From: an uncultured Chlamydiae bacterium | GTDB taxonomy: Bacteria; Chlamydiota; Chlamydiia; Chlamydiales; Parachlamydiaceae | Length of the DNA stretch: 36,295 bases | Assembly: GCA_950054535.1 (NCBI GenBank) | Contig: CATLPS010000005.1 | Span: forward strand, 1-36,295 | Reading direction: 5' to 3' | Part shown: positions 14,138-21,712 of the stretch, one piece after another | Layout of the letters: every line of letters begins with the position of its first letter | Numbering within the stretch: the stretch's first letter is position 1 | Made by a program: the position numbers and the translations under genes | Notes under the pieces: model-generated | Seen by the model: the letters and a program-made list of their open reading frames with translations, nothing else | What the model was told of the DNA's origin: nothing | Database searches by the model: none

Positions 14138-16090
14138 ATGTCTCTTGATAATACTATAAGTTTTTTAACGGGTTGGTCGATTGGTTACTCGCAATCGCAA
14201 AGTTATGCAGGTGAAAAAGAGGTAAAACAGGGAGAAAACCATTATCTCTCTATTCCTCATGCAGTCAACCAAATCGGTCAAATGAGTGGAATGATTTCTC
14301 AATTAGCTAATTTTATTCCGCACTATCCTACGCGTTTGACAGTAAAAGTAGTAGCCAATATTGCTCCTCTTATTAGCCTACCTTTTTACATTGTAGCAGG
14401 CGCAATTAAACATAATGATTATGAAAAAATGACTTCTCTTTTAAATAGGGGAAGTACATTTATCTGTAACAATTTTCTAACCAAAAAAATTAATCAAGTT
14501 TTTCCTAAAAAAATAAGTGGTTTCTTATGTAAAAGAGTGGAGCTAAAAAAACCCCTCTTTGCTAAAAGTTTAAGCGCTCGAAAAATTGCAGTAGTTAATT
14601 TTTTAGCAAAACATAGCGCAAATTTTTGTGCGACCGTGACCATTATTTCCAGTATTGCCTTAATTTGCTTAGGCTCTCCGTATCTTGGCGGCGCTGCTTT
14701 AGCTGCGATGAGCTATACTATCATTGATCAAAAAGAATTTGTGCCGCGCCGCATTAGCCTATTTATGGAAACTTATATGCCTGTAGTAGCCAGTGTAGGG
14801 ATGATAGTAGGTGGAACTTGGGTAATGAGCGCTTTTGGAGCAGTTTCGTTAGCCTCTTACTTGCTACCCTACGTACAGCAGCGGATGATTGCAAAAGTAG
14901 ACGCTATCTATTGTAGAATTTTTGATAAACAAAGCGTTCGTTTACAAGAGATTAAGCGGCCTGTTAAAACCGCTGATTTGACTTATGAAAAAATTGAAAC
15001 AATCTTACAAACCCCTATTTATAAATTCAAAGCTAGCCCAAACCACTGCGCAAAAAAGATCAAAACATTTACAAATTTAGAAAAAGATAAAGACTTTAAC
15101 AAGCTTTTAAAGCAGTTTAATCAAATAAATTGGGAAGATAAATATCTCTTGTTAAGAGGAAAATTATTAGCTGATAATCAATTTATCGCGCACCTCAAAA
15201 AGCATTTTCCAGAAAAAGCACAACTTAAAAAGGAAAAATTCTATAAAGAGGTCGCTATGTCGGAAGGGCTTATTGAGACCTTAGCTTCTAAAGAAAAGTT
15301 AACTAAAGAAAAGTATTTAGCAGAATATCTAAAAAATAATTTTCAGATATTAATAGAAACTGTTCAAGGAAAAAGAAGAGTAAAAGGGTCTCAAATAGAG
15401 CTAAACGAGACGATAGAAGACTTAGCTATTATCAATGCTTATTTGAATCAGTTAAAAGATTCTATCTACAGTGAAGATATTTTATTAAAGATAGCGGTAG
15501 AAGCAGGAGACTACTGCGCTAGAGGAGTGAAGCGCGCGGCTATAGAGCTAGTAGACTCTCTTATAATGACTCAAGAGACTAAAGAAAGCGATCCTACAAA
15601 AAATTATCTTCAGTTTATGGAAGCTAAACTACAAGAAAAGCGAAAAATGATTTTGGAAGATGTTTATCAACAATTTATGGATACATTAAACCTTCCTAAG
15701 GAATTTTCTGAAGATGTACATGCGTTTGATATTTACCGTCTTTACTTTTCGTACGGCTTTTATCCTGTAACAAAGGCAGAAGAGCAAAGTTTAGGCCTAA
15801 TAGATCTAGCTATGTGGAGATTTTACTCAGTGATACGAGATCACATGTATAAGGAGTATCTTAATAGTCTAGACGAAATCGTTGCAGAGGCAATAAAAGA
15901 GAAAGGCGAAATCCACTTTGCTACTTATATCAACCAAATGATCAACGAAAATAAAAATCTTACAGAAGAAGAAAAAGAGAGTTTGCTAGAGGACTTTGCT
16001 TCTTTTGAAGGAGATGTGGAAAAAACTCAGAAAAAATATCGCCGTTTGATGTTAGTTTCTATGGGAGTTATTGAACTTAATGCATCCTAA
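14138..16090 (+). CDS. Unknown 650-residue protein with Inc-like hydrophobic blocks and a long helical C-terminal half
   Basis: I do not recognise a named family. The N-terminal third has three hydrophobic regions: ~68-90 (VVANIAPLISLPFYIVAGAI), ~161-196 (rich in Ala, Ile, Gly) and ~213-246. The last two sit close together like the bilobed hydrophobic domain of chlamydial inclusion membrane (Inc) proteins. No cleavable signal peptide is apparent; the first 65 residues are polar and Ser/Gln-rich, as in type III effectors. The remaining 400 residues are charged and predicted helical, without recognisable motifs. The start is supported by AAAGGTG 5-6 bases upstream and by a strong promoter (14065-14093). 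It is monocistronic, flanked by the divergent umuD and, after 95 bases, msrBA. Inference: a candidate membrane-inserted effector. It could instead be an ordinary inner-membrane protein. Confidence 0.7.
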   Translation: MSLDNTISFLTGWSIGYSQSQSYAGEKEVKQGENHYLSIPHAVNQIGQMSGMISQLANFIPHYPTRLTVKVVANIAPLISLPFYIVAGAIKHNDYEKMTSLLNRGSTFICNNFLTKKINQVFPKKISGFLCKRVELKKPLFAKSLSARKIAVVNFLAKHSANFCATVTIISSIALICLGSPYLGGAALAAMSYTIIDQKEFVPRRISLFMETYMPVVASVGMIVGGTWVMSAFGAVSLASYLLPYVQQRMIAKVDAIYCRIFDKQSVRLQEIKRPVKTADLTYEKIETILQTPIYKFKASPNHCAKKIKTFTNLEKDKDFNKLLKQFNQINWEDKYLLLRGKLLADNQFIAHLKKHFPEKAQLKKEKFYKEVAMSEGLIETLASKEKLTKEKYLAEYLKNNFQILIETVQGKRRVKGSQIELNETIEDLAIINAYLNQLKDSIYSEDILLKIAVEAGDYCARGVKRAAIELVDSLIMTQETKESDPTKNYLQFMEAKLQEKRKMILEDVYQQFMDTLNLPKEFSEDVHAFDIYRLYFSYGFYPVTKAEEQSLGLIDLAMWRFYSVIRDHMYKEYLNSLDEIVAEAIKEKGEIHFATYINQMINENKNLTEEEKESLLEDFASFEGDVEKTQKKYRRLMLVSMGVIELNAS

Positions 16091-16125
16091 CTTTTTTAAT
16101 CTTTAATTATTATAAAACCTGGTAC

Positions 16126-16172
16126 TCTTAAAAGTAATAGAAGTAAAACAAAAAACTTTGTTACTTTTAAGA
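16126..16172. repeat. 12-bp perfect inverted repeat upstream of the MsrB-MsrA gene
   Basis: Arms 16126-16137 (TCTTAAAAGTAA) and 16161-16172 are perfectly complementary. With wobble pairs the RNA stem extends four more pairs, leaving a loop of about 14-16 bases. It ends 13 bases before the msrBA ATG, and the AGGGG ribosome site (16177-16181) begins five bases beyond it. No T-run follows, so it is a leader hairpin or operator rather than an obvious terminator. Confidence 0.55.
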
Positions 16173-16185
16173 TGCGAGGGGAAAA

Positions 16186-17040
16186 ATGCAGCGTTACCAC
16201 TCTTTAAGCCAGCAAGAAAAAAGCGTGATAGAGAAAAAAGGCACGGAGTTTCCCGGAAGTGGAAAGTACAATCAGCATGACGCGCCCGGCCTTTATCTAT
16301 GCCGGCGCTGTGATGCGCCTCTTTTTCTATCTACTCATAAATTCTCTTCTCACTGCGGCTGGCCCAGTTTTGACAATGAAATCAAAAATAGCATTCAAAA
16401 AAAAATCGATGCAGATGGCGAAAGAATAGAGATTCTTTGCAAACGCTGCGACGCTCACTTGGGCCACCTTTTCACAGGAGAAAAGCTTACTCCTTTGAAT
16501 CAAAGACATTGCGTTAATTCTATTTCCCTTTCTTTTCTCTCTTCCCAGACCGACGATGGGTTTTTCAAAGCTTTTTTTGCGGCCGGCTGCTTTTGGGGAG
16601 TAGAGTATTTTTTTAAAAAGCTACCTGGAGTGAGAAAAGTGACCAGCGGCTATATGGGCGGAGAGATGGTCTTTCCTTCCTACAAAGAAGTTTGCAGCGG
16701 TCAAACAGGCCATGCCGAGGTAGTAGAGGTGGTTTTTGATCCAAGTGTAATAAGCTACTTGCAATTAGCTCAGTATTTTTTTGAAATACATGATCCCACT
16801 CAGCTCAATCAACAAGGGCCAGATCAAGGTAGCCAATATCGATCGGTAATTTTTTATATAAGTGTAGAGCAAAAGGAAGTTGCTAGCTCTTTAAAAAAAG
16901 CTTTAAGTCAAAAAGGACTCTCTATTACAACTTCTATAGAACCTGCAAGTACGTTTTATGCAGCAGAAGAGTTTCATCAAGACTATTATGCTAAAACAGG
17001 GAAAACCCCTTATTGTCATCACTATGTGAAACGTTTTTAA
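16186..17040 (+). CDS. msrBA: Bifunctional methionine sulfoxide reductase, MsrB-MsrA fusion
   Basis: 284 residues in one chain. The N-terminal MsrB domain (1-~118) has zinc ligands C39/C42 and C85/C88 and the catalytic C109 in RHCVNS; C57 (HCGWPSF) may be the resolving cysteine. The C-terminal MsrA domain (~126-284) starts with the catalytic G134-C135-F-W-G and contains [17 protein letters not shown] and DQGSQYRS. Together the two domains repair both S- and R-diastereomers of methionine sulfoxide using thioredoxin. The order is B then A; the MsrA-MsrB order is also widespread. No signal peptide is seen, so it should be cytoplasmic. The gene is 95 bases from the preceding gene, with an inverted repeat in its leader. 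The ribosome site is AGGGG at 16177-16181. Confidence 0.95.
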   Translation: MQRYHSLSQQEKSVIEKKGTEFPGSGKYNQHDAPGLYLCRRCDAPLFLSTHKFSSHCGWPSFDNEIKNSIQKKIDADGERIEILCKRCDAHLGHLFTGEKLTPLNQRHCVNSISLSFLSSQTDDGFFKAFFAAGCFWGVEYFFKKLPGVRKVTSGYMGGEMVFPSYKEVCSGQTGHAEVVEVVFDPSVISYLQLAQYFFEIHDPTQLNQQGPDQGSQYRSVIFYISVEQKEVASSLKKALSQKGLSITTSIEPASTFYAAEEFHQDYYAKTGKTPYCHHYVKRF

Positions 17041-17085
17041 ATTTTATCGTTATTTCTTTAAATTTAGTTAAATTTATTTTTTAAT

Positions 17086-18459
17086 ATGTCTTTTTTGAAA
17101 ACACCAAGCTATCAAAAATTAAAAAAAATTGGTCAAGAAGATCTTTTAAAAGATTGGGATACTTTTACTTTTTTGCAGCAAGAAGAGCTAGCGCTTCAAA
17201 TAGAACAACTAGACATTAAAACTTTTTTTCAACAAAAAAAAGCTCTTTTAAGCCAGCCAAATAAAAAAATGGCTACCCTTACTCCTTTTAATGAATTTGA
17301 GATAGCCGGCGTAAATAAAAGAAAAAAACTTGGGAAAGAGGCAATTGCCGCAGGCTTAGTAGGCTGTCTAGTCGTCGCGGGCGGTCAAGGCACTAGGCTT
17401 GGTCATTTAGGGCCTAAGGGCACTTTTCCCGTAACTGTTGTCCGGCATAAAAGTCTATTTCAACTGCTTTGTGAAAAGGTAAAAGCAGCGCAGGCGCAAC
17501 TTCATTGTCAACTTTTAATTGCAGTGATGACATCGCAGAGTAACCACAAAGAAACCCTTTCTTATTTTATACAGCATCGCTATTTTGGACTAAAGCCAGA
17601 GCAGCTATTTTTCTTTAGCCAATCCTCCCTTCCTTTTTTAACTTCAGAAGGCCAGCTTTTTTTAGACTCTCAAGCTAAAATTGTTTGCGGTCCCGATGGC
17701 AATGGCTCCTCTTTGAAAGAGTTTATTAGCCAAGGGATTTGGTCAAAGTGGTATGAAAAGGGAGTGCGCTACTTAAATTATTTGCAAATCGATAATGCCT
17801 TAGCAGATCCATTTGATGCAGAGCTCATTGGCTATCAAATCGAGTCTTTAGCAGATGTTGTAATCAAAGCAGTGAAACGCGCAGACCCTTTAGAAAAAGT
17901 GGGAGTGATCGTTAAGTGCGGTAGTCAAGTAGAAGTTGTAGAATACTTTGAGCTATCAGACAAAGAGAGATTTGCCCTCGATCATCAAAAGCAGCTGCAG
18001 CATCCTTTAGCTAACATCAGCGCTTTTAGCTTTTCAATGCAAGTAGTTAAACAAGTGATCGAGCAAAATTTTGCAGATTTTCCTCTGCATAAAAGCTGGA
18101 AAACAGTAGGTGAAACTGACTCAAAAACTCTTTTTTCTAGTAAAAAACAAGCATGGAAATTTGAGCGTTTTATTTTTGACCTACTTCCCTTTATAGATAA
18201 AGTAGCGGCGCTACTCTATCCTCGCTGTCAATGTTTTGCTCCTTTAAAGAATTGTAGCGGAGTCGATAGCATAGAAACGGTGAAAACGGCTCTGCAAGCG
18301 TTTGATTGTGAAAAATTTCAAGAAATTACTAAAACTGCTATCTTGCAAAACCAAGTTTTTGAGCTTGATCCTCAATTTTACTATCCTACTGAAAAACTTG
18401 TAAAACAGTGGCAAGGAAAAGAGCTACCATCTCAGCCCTACATTGATTTTTATACTTAA
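17086..18459 (+). CDS. UDPGP-family nucleotidyltransferase (UDP-GlcNAc / UDP-glucose pyrophosphorylase, UAP1-like)
   Basis: 457 residues. The nucleotide-binding motif AGGQGTRLGHLGPKG is at 98-112, and the uridine/sugar site motifs are GPDGNGSSLKEF (202-213) and YLQIDNALADPF (232-243). KFERFIFDLLPF near residues 360-375 is also typical of the eukaryotic-type UAP1/UGP branch. These enzymes make UDP-GlcNAc or UDP-glucose from UTP and the sugar-1-phosphate, feeding LPS and polysaccharide synthesis. From memory, chlamydiae encode such a protein (CT715 in C. trachomatis). The sugar specificity cannot be read with confidence. It lies 45 bases downstream of msrBA and has no recognisable Shine-Dalgarno, so the start is chosen by homology (FLKTPSYQKLKKIGQEDLL). 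Transcription ends at the hairpin 18465-18506. Confidence 0.92.
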   Translation: MSFLKTPSYQKLKKIGQEDLLKDWDTFTFLQQEELALQIEQLDIKTFFQQKKALLSQPNKKMATLTPFNEFEIAGVNKRKKLGKEAIAAGLVGCLVVAGGQGTRLGHLGPKGTFPVTVVRHKSLFQLLCEKVKAAQAQLHCQLLIAVMTSQSNHKETLSYFIQHRYFGLKPEQLFFFSQSSLPFLTSEGQLFLDSQAKIVCGPDGNGSSLKEFISQGIWSKWYEKGVRYLNYLQIDNALADPFDAELIGYQIESLADVVIKAVKRADPLEKVGVIVKCGSQVEVVEYFELSDKERFALDHQKQLQHPLANISAFSFSMQVVKQVIEQNFADFPLHKSWKTVGETDSKTLFSSKKQAWKFERFIFDLLPFIDKVAALLYPRCQCFAPLKNCSGVDSIETVKTALQAFDCEKFQEITKTAILQNQVFELDPQFYYPTEKLVKQWQGKELPSQPYIDFYT

Positions 18460-18464
18460 AGAAT

Positions 18465-18506
18465 AAAAAGCTCAAAAAATAAGTTTGTCTATTTCTTGAG
18501 CTTTTT
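18465..18506. terminator. Bidirectional intrinsic terminator between convergent genes
   Basis: Arms AAAAAGCTCAA (18465-18475) and TTGAGCTTTTT (18496-18506) are perfect complements. An inner five-pair helix (AAATA/TATTT) separated by one mismatch lengthens the stem. There are A5 on the left and T5 on the right, so it works for both the UDPGP gene (+) and the helicase gene (-). Confidence 0.85.
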
Positions 18507-18528
18507 AACGATTTATTGACTTAAAGCA

Positions 18529-19941
18529 CTAGTTAGAATAGCGACTTTTTGTAGGAGCTACAGAAGATGCGCCATAACCGTTTTGACGAGGTTTACCATA
18601 AGAGGAATTACCAAAAGAGCTATTTTTACCGTTTCCCTTGTAAGAACGAGAAGGCCTTTCTGCTCTTTTTTCTCCTCTATTTTCTTGATAGCTGCCTCTT
18701 TCTTGCTGGTTTCCTCTGGGAGCGCTGTGGCCGCCACGTCCTCTGCCTGCAAAACCTCTACCTGGGCGCGAGCGCGGTCTTGATAGATGAGCTTCTGGTT
18801 TTGTTTGTGCTTCCATCCCTTCAATTACGCAAGGAGCGATAGCTTGTTCGATATATTGCTCAATCTTTTTTAACATCATAAAATCTTGAGGAGCGGCAAA
18901 AGAGATTGCTACTCCTTTTGTCTCTGCCCGGCCAGTACGCCCAATGCGATGCACGTAATCTTCTACATTCATGGGTAAATCAAAATTGATGACATGGCCA
19001 ATAGCTTGTACATCGATCCCTCGGGCCGCTACATCGGTTGCCACCAAAATACGCGTTTTTCCTTGGCGGATACGTAGAAGCGTTTGCGTACGCTTATGCT
19101 GGTTCATATCGCCATGAAGAGCAGCTGCGTGATGACCAGACTCTTTTAAAATAGTTACCAGCTGTTCTGCATAACGTTTGGTAGAAGTAAAAATAATGGT
19201 TTGGTCTAAAGCTTGATTTTCCAGTAAGTGTTCAAGTAGCTGAAGTTTATGAGAAAGGTTATCAACAAAGTAGAGATTTTGTTGGATATTTTCTTTATTT
19301 TGTTTCACAGGAATTACGCTTACTTCTAAAGGATCTTTTAAAAGACGTTGCGATAAATTGTAAATGTTACCTTTTAAAGTTGCAGAAAACATAAGTGTTT
19401 GTACAGTTTTAGGTAGAGTTGCTGCTAACTGCTCTACTGAGCTAATAAAGCCCATATCTAACATACGATCAGCTTCATCCAAGATAAAAAGCTCTAAACG
19501 AGAAAAGTCGATGCGATTTTGTTCACAATGGTCTAAAAGCCTTCCTGGAGTAGCGACTAAAATTTCATAAGGGCGAGCAAGTTCTCTAATTTGCATAGGG
19601 TAGGGGACACCTCCAAATAAGCAAACTGTTTTCATGCGCGATAAAAACTTACTATATTTGACAGCTTCTGTAGCTACTTGCATGGCAAGTTCTCTCGTAG
19701 GCACAAGTACTAATACTCGTGGTCCTCTTCCAGGTAAAGCGGAAGGTTCTATCAGACGATTAAGGGTAGGCAGCATAAAAGCAGCGGTTTTTCCCGTTCC
19801 CGTTTGCGCCGACGCTCTAAGATCGCGGCCGCTCATGATCATGGGAATAGCATCTTGCTGAATAGGTGTAGGTTTGCTATAACCTGCTTGGGCAATTGCT
19901 TTTAAAATTTTGGGGTGCAAATTTAGTTCTTCAAAAGACAT
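18529..19941 (-). CDS. rhlE: DEAD-box ATP-dependent RNA helicase, RhlE-like
   Basis: 470 residues. Q motif PTPIQQ (25-30), motif I AQTGTGKT (45-52), PTRELA (81-86), TPGR (131-134), DEAD (155-158), SAT (186-188), then TSTKRYAEQL, ATDVAARGID and HRIGRTGR are all intact. The beginning (MSFEELNLHPKILKAIAQAGYSKPTPIQ) is RhlE-like. The C-terminal ~90 residues are a low-complexity basic tail rich in Arg, Gly, Ser and Asn with RGRGG-type repeats, which usually binds RNA nonspecifically. The role is ATP-driven RNA unwinding in ribosome assembly or mRNA turnover, often cold-induced. The start has AAAAGG six bases upstream. Its upstream region (19942-20468) is long and noncoding, so a regulated leader is possible. 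Transcription stops at the shared terminator 18465-18506. Confidence 0.94.
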   Translation of the reverse strand: MSFEELNLHPKILKAIAQAGYSKPTPIQQDAIPMIMSGRDLRASAQTGTGKTAAFMLPTLNRLIEPSALPGRGPRVLVLVPTRELAMQVATEAVKYSKFLSRMKTVCLFGGVPYPMQIRELARPYEILVATPGRLLDHCEQNRIDFSRLELFILDEADRMLDMGFISSVEQLAATLPKTVQTLMFSATLKGNIYNLSQRLLKDPLEVSVIPVKQNKENIQQNLYFVDNLSHKLQLLEHLLENQALDQTIIFTSTKRYAEQLVTILKESGHHAAALHGDMNQHKRTQTLLRIRQGKTRILVATDVAARGIDVQAIGHVINFDLPMNVEDYVHRIGRTGRAETKGVAISFAAPQDFMMLKKIEQYIEQAIAPCVIEGMEAQTKPEAHLSRPRSRPGRGFAGRGRGGHSAPRGNQQERGSYQENRGEKRAERPSRSYKGNGKNSSFGNSSYGKPRQNGYGASSVAPTKSRYSN

Positions 19942-20468
19942 TTTAAACCTTTTCTTTTAATAATTAAAAAACAGTAGTGATAACAAAAAACAAAATAAAT
20001 AAATATTTTAAGACATTGTTCTGTTGTAATAGGATTAATTACCAAGAAAAGGATAAAAAAATATTAAAGCCCATTTGACTTTAATTTTTTAAGCTAAAAA
20101 TTAAGCAGCTTAAATTTTTTGTCGCTTCTTGCGACCGATCTCATTAAAAAAAAGCTATTTTATTTTTTTTAATAGATATGATTTCTTTATCGACGATTTT
20201 CGCATCAATCTAATTTTGTTTTTTTCTAAAAAAATGGACTAAAAAAACATTTTTTTGATCTTTGCCATTTTTTTATGCAAGCGACATAAACAGTATCTAA
20301 AAATATTACAAAAGTTTTTCTTTGCGCTCTTAAGTATAAATCAGCAAATCATTTAAAGATAGTAAGAAGTTTTCTTAAAGAATTTTATTCTTAAAAAAAT
20401 AGAGTTTAAATATTTTAAAAATTAACTTTCCAGGTGAGCAAAATAAGGCGTGTTGCAAAAACTCAAAA
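19942..20468. other. Noncoding, very AT-rich stretch upstream of the RhlE-like helicase gene
   Basis: About 530 bases with no supportable gene on either strand. It holds several short dyads: TTTAAGCT...AGCTTAAA (about 20087-20115) with a nested TTAAGC-A-GCTTAA, and a small GC-containing hairpin GTCGC-TTCTT-GCGAC (20121-20135). One weak minus-strand promoter can be drawn (TTGTAA, 17 bases, TATGTC, about 20284-20312). If used, it would give the helicase mRNA a ~330-base leader. The short plus-strand reading frame beginning near 20450 lacks a ribosome site and was not accepted. Confidence 0.5.
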
Positions 20469-20515
20469 AAAAAAGTCTTCTTAAAATAGCAAAATATTTT
20501 TCAGAAGACTTTTTT
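20465..20515 (-). terminator. Intrinsic terminator after the sulfotransferase gene
   Basis: Read on the minus strand: a 12-bp perfect stem (20515-20504 with 20480-20469), loop of about 23 bases, ending in a run of ten T (20474-20465). It starts 15 bases after the stop codon. Confidence 0.88.
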
Positions 20516-20529
20516 AATAAAAAATTAGC

Positions 20530-21414
20530 TTACCAGTTTAAATCTTTTTCATATCCTAAAAGGATCATCTCCTTACCAAGCTTTTTCTTAATACTACGTT
20601 TTTGCTTTTCTGATAAAAAGGTACGCCAGTTTCCTTTAGTAGCTCTTGTAAAAACTTTGCCCTCTTCTACTTGTTGCTCTCCGGTTTCTTTGTACATATT
20701 GGCAAGGACATATTGTTGCTGTTCAGAAGAGAGATCGAGCTGAATAAAACTAGCTATTTTATCTATTGTTTTTTTTTGCTTTTTATTATTTCCGCCGCCC
20801 TCTTTGCCTAAAAGTTCTTCATATTTGATCACTAAACTAGCAGAGTTAAGGGCCCAGCCAATGCGGCTTTTGTAAAAATCTAAGTAAGACATCCCTTCTT
20901 TAGTACCATAAATAAGAGAGTCTAACTGCTCCTGCAAAGAAAGCGAGTCAAAGTTTTTATCCACCACAAAGAAATCTCTTCTTTGATTATTTTCTACTTT
21001 TCTCTCGGCAAAGCTTCTCATATAAAAAAGATGAGATATAAGGGCATCCCTTGGATCGCGAATCACTGAAATAAGTTTATGCTGATATTTTTTTAAAGCT
21101 TTACAAAGCTTATCATCATAGGGTTGAAAAGTGCGCAAAATTTTATTTGTGTTACATGCTTTGGTAAGGTTTTGCAAAGAAATATCTTGGTTAATAGAGG
21201 CTTGTCCTGTCATAAGGTGCAGCGTATGTTGAATAAAGTGAGTTCCGCATTTGGGAATGACATGCAACGTAAATAAGTCATGATCTATTTGCCATTCTGT
21301 TTTAATAAAAGCCATTTCATAGGGTTCAAAGTACCTTTGCTCTTCGGTAGAAGAAAGAGAAAAAGAAAAAGCTGTTGCTCCAATGAGTAAAGCTGTTAGA
21401 TATTTTTTTAGCAT
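20530..21414 (-). CDS. Putative exported PAPS-dependent sulfotransferase
   Basis: 294 residues from the chosen ATG at 21414 (an in-frame ATG four codons upstream has no ribosome site; this one has GGAAG at good spacing). The N-terminus MLKKYLTALLIGATAFSFSLSS is a standard Sec signal peptide. The mature part shows both PAPS-binding signatures of sulfotransferases: LHVIPKCGTHFIQHTL (5'-phosphosulfate loop, compare YPKSGT) near residues 50-65, and SVIRDPRDALISHLFY (3'-phosphate site, compare RDPRD) near 115-130. The C-terminal TRATKGNWRTFLSEKQKR matches the RKGxxGDW region of cytosolic sulfotransferases. It may transfer sulfate to a host-derived acceptor. PAPS is not normally available outside the bacterial cytoplasm, but it is in eukaryotic cytosol, so an effector role is plausible. 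Monocistronic, with promoter candidates at 21570-21632 and a clear terminator. Confidence 0.85.
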   Translation of the reverse strand: MLKKYLTALLIGATAFSFSLSSTEEQRYFEPYEMAFIKTEWQIDHDLFTLHVIPKCGTHFIQHTLHLMTGQASINQDISLQNLTKACNTNKILRTFQPYDDKLCKALKKYQHKLISVIRDPRDALISHLFYMRSFAERKVENNQRRDFFVVDKNFDSLSLQEQLDSLIYGTKEGMSYLDFYKSRIGWALNSASLVIKYEELLGKEGGGNNKKQKKTIDKIASFIQLDLSSEQQQYVLANMYKETGEQQVEEGKVFTRATKGNWRTFLSEKQKRSIKKKLGKEMILLGYEKDLNW

Positions 21415-21569
21415 AGCATCTTCCATGGTTGATCATTTGAGTCATTTCAGCTTCTTTTAGCTTAAAAAAAGCTAGATTTTGACTTTTGGTTATTAAATTT
21501 TTTTTTGATAAAAATAAAAAAAATCTTATGGATAACAAATAAAATTTTTAATAACAACAAAAAAATAGC

Positions 21570-21632
21570 ATTTTCTTTTTTAAAAAAGTGGGTGTCAAAA
21601 TAAATGACAGAGCGGATAAAAAGAGCTGTCAA
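21570..21632 (-). promoter_or_regulatory. Two tandem candidate promoters upstream of the sulfotransferase gene
   Basis: Minus strand, both with perfect -35 TTGACA and 17-base spacers. P1 uses 21632-21627 and -10 TGTCAT (21609-21604). P2 uses 21598-21593 and -10 GAAAAT (21575-21570). The -10 elements each match 4/6. They would give leaders of roughly 150-185 bases. Confidence 0.4.
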
Positions 21633-21659
21633 TAATCTTTGATAAAATCGATAGAGAAG

Positions 21660-21699
21660 CCAAATCAAATTACTCTTAATCAATAGTGATTTGATTTGG
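21660..21699. repeat. 15-bp inverted repeat (one wobble) just beyond the tandem 2H gene
   Basis: Arms 21660-21674 and 21685-21699 (CCAAATCAAAT-ACT type), with one T/G position that would still pair as U-G in RNA and a ten-base loop. It lies 14 bases past the stop of the 2H gene, where a terminator is expected, but no U-run follows on the minus strand. It is probably a 3'-end hairpin. Confidence 0.5.
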
Positions 21700-21712
21700 T
21701 TTAAGCGCTGTT

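Noticed and set aside
18558-18842. Overlapping reading frames on both strands in the 3' part of the helicase gene
   Set aside because: They are by-products of the repetitive Arg/Gly-rich tail; no ribosome sites or protein-like composition.
20121-20135. GTCGC-TTCTT-GCGAC hairpin considered as a terminator or tRNA remnant
   Set aside because: The stem is only five pairs with no following U-run on the minus strand and no tRNA-like arms around it.
21415-21426. ATG four codons upstream for the sulfotransferase
   Set aside because: No ribosome site precedes it, whereas the second ATG has GGAAG and begins the signal peptide cleanly.
21462-21683. A 73-residue Phe/Ile/Lys-rich reading frame between the sulfotransferase and 2H genes
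   Set aside because: It starts with TTG inside a hairpin loop, has no ribosome site and looks like translated AT-rich DNA; it also overlaps the sulfotransferase promoter region.
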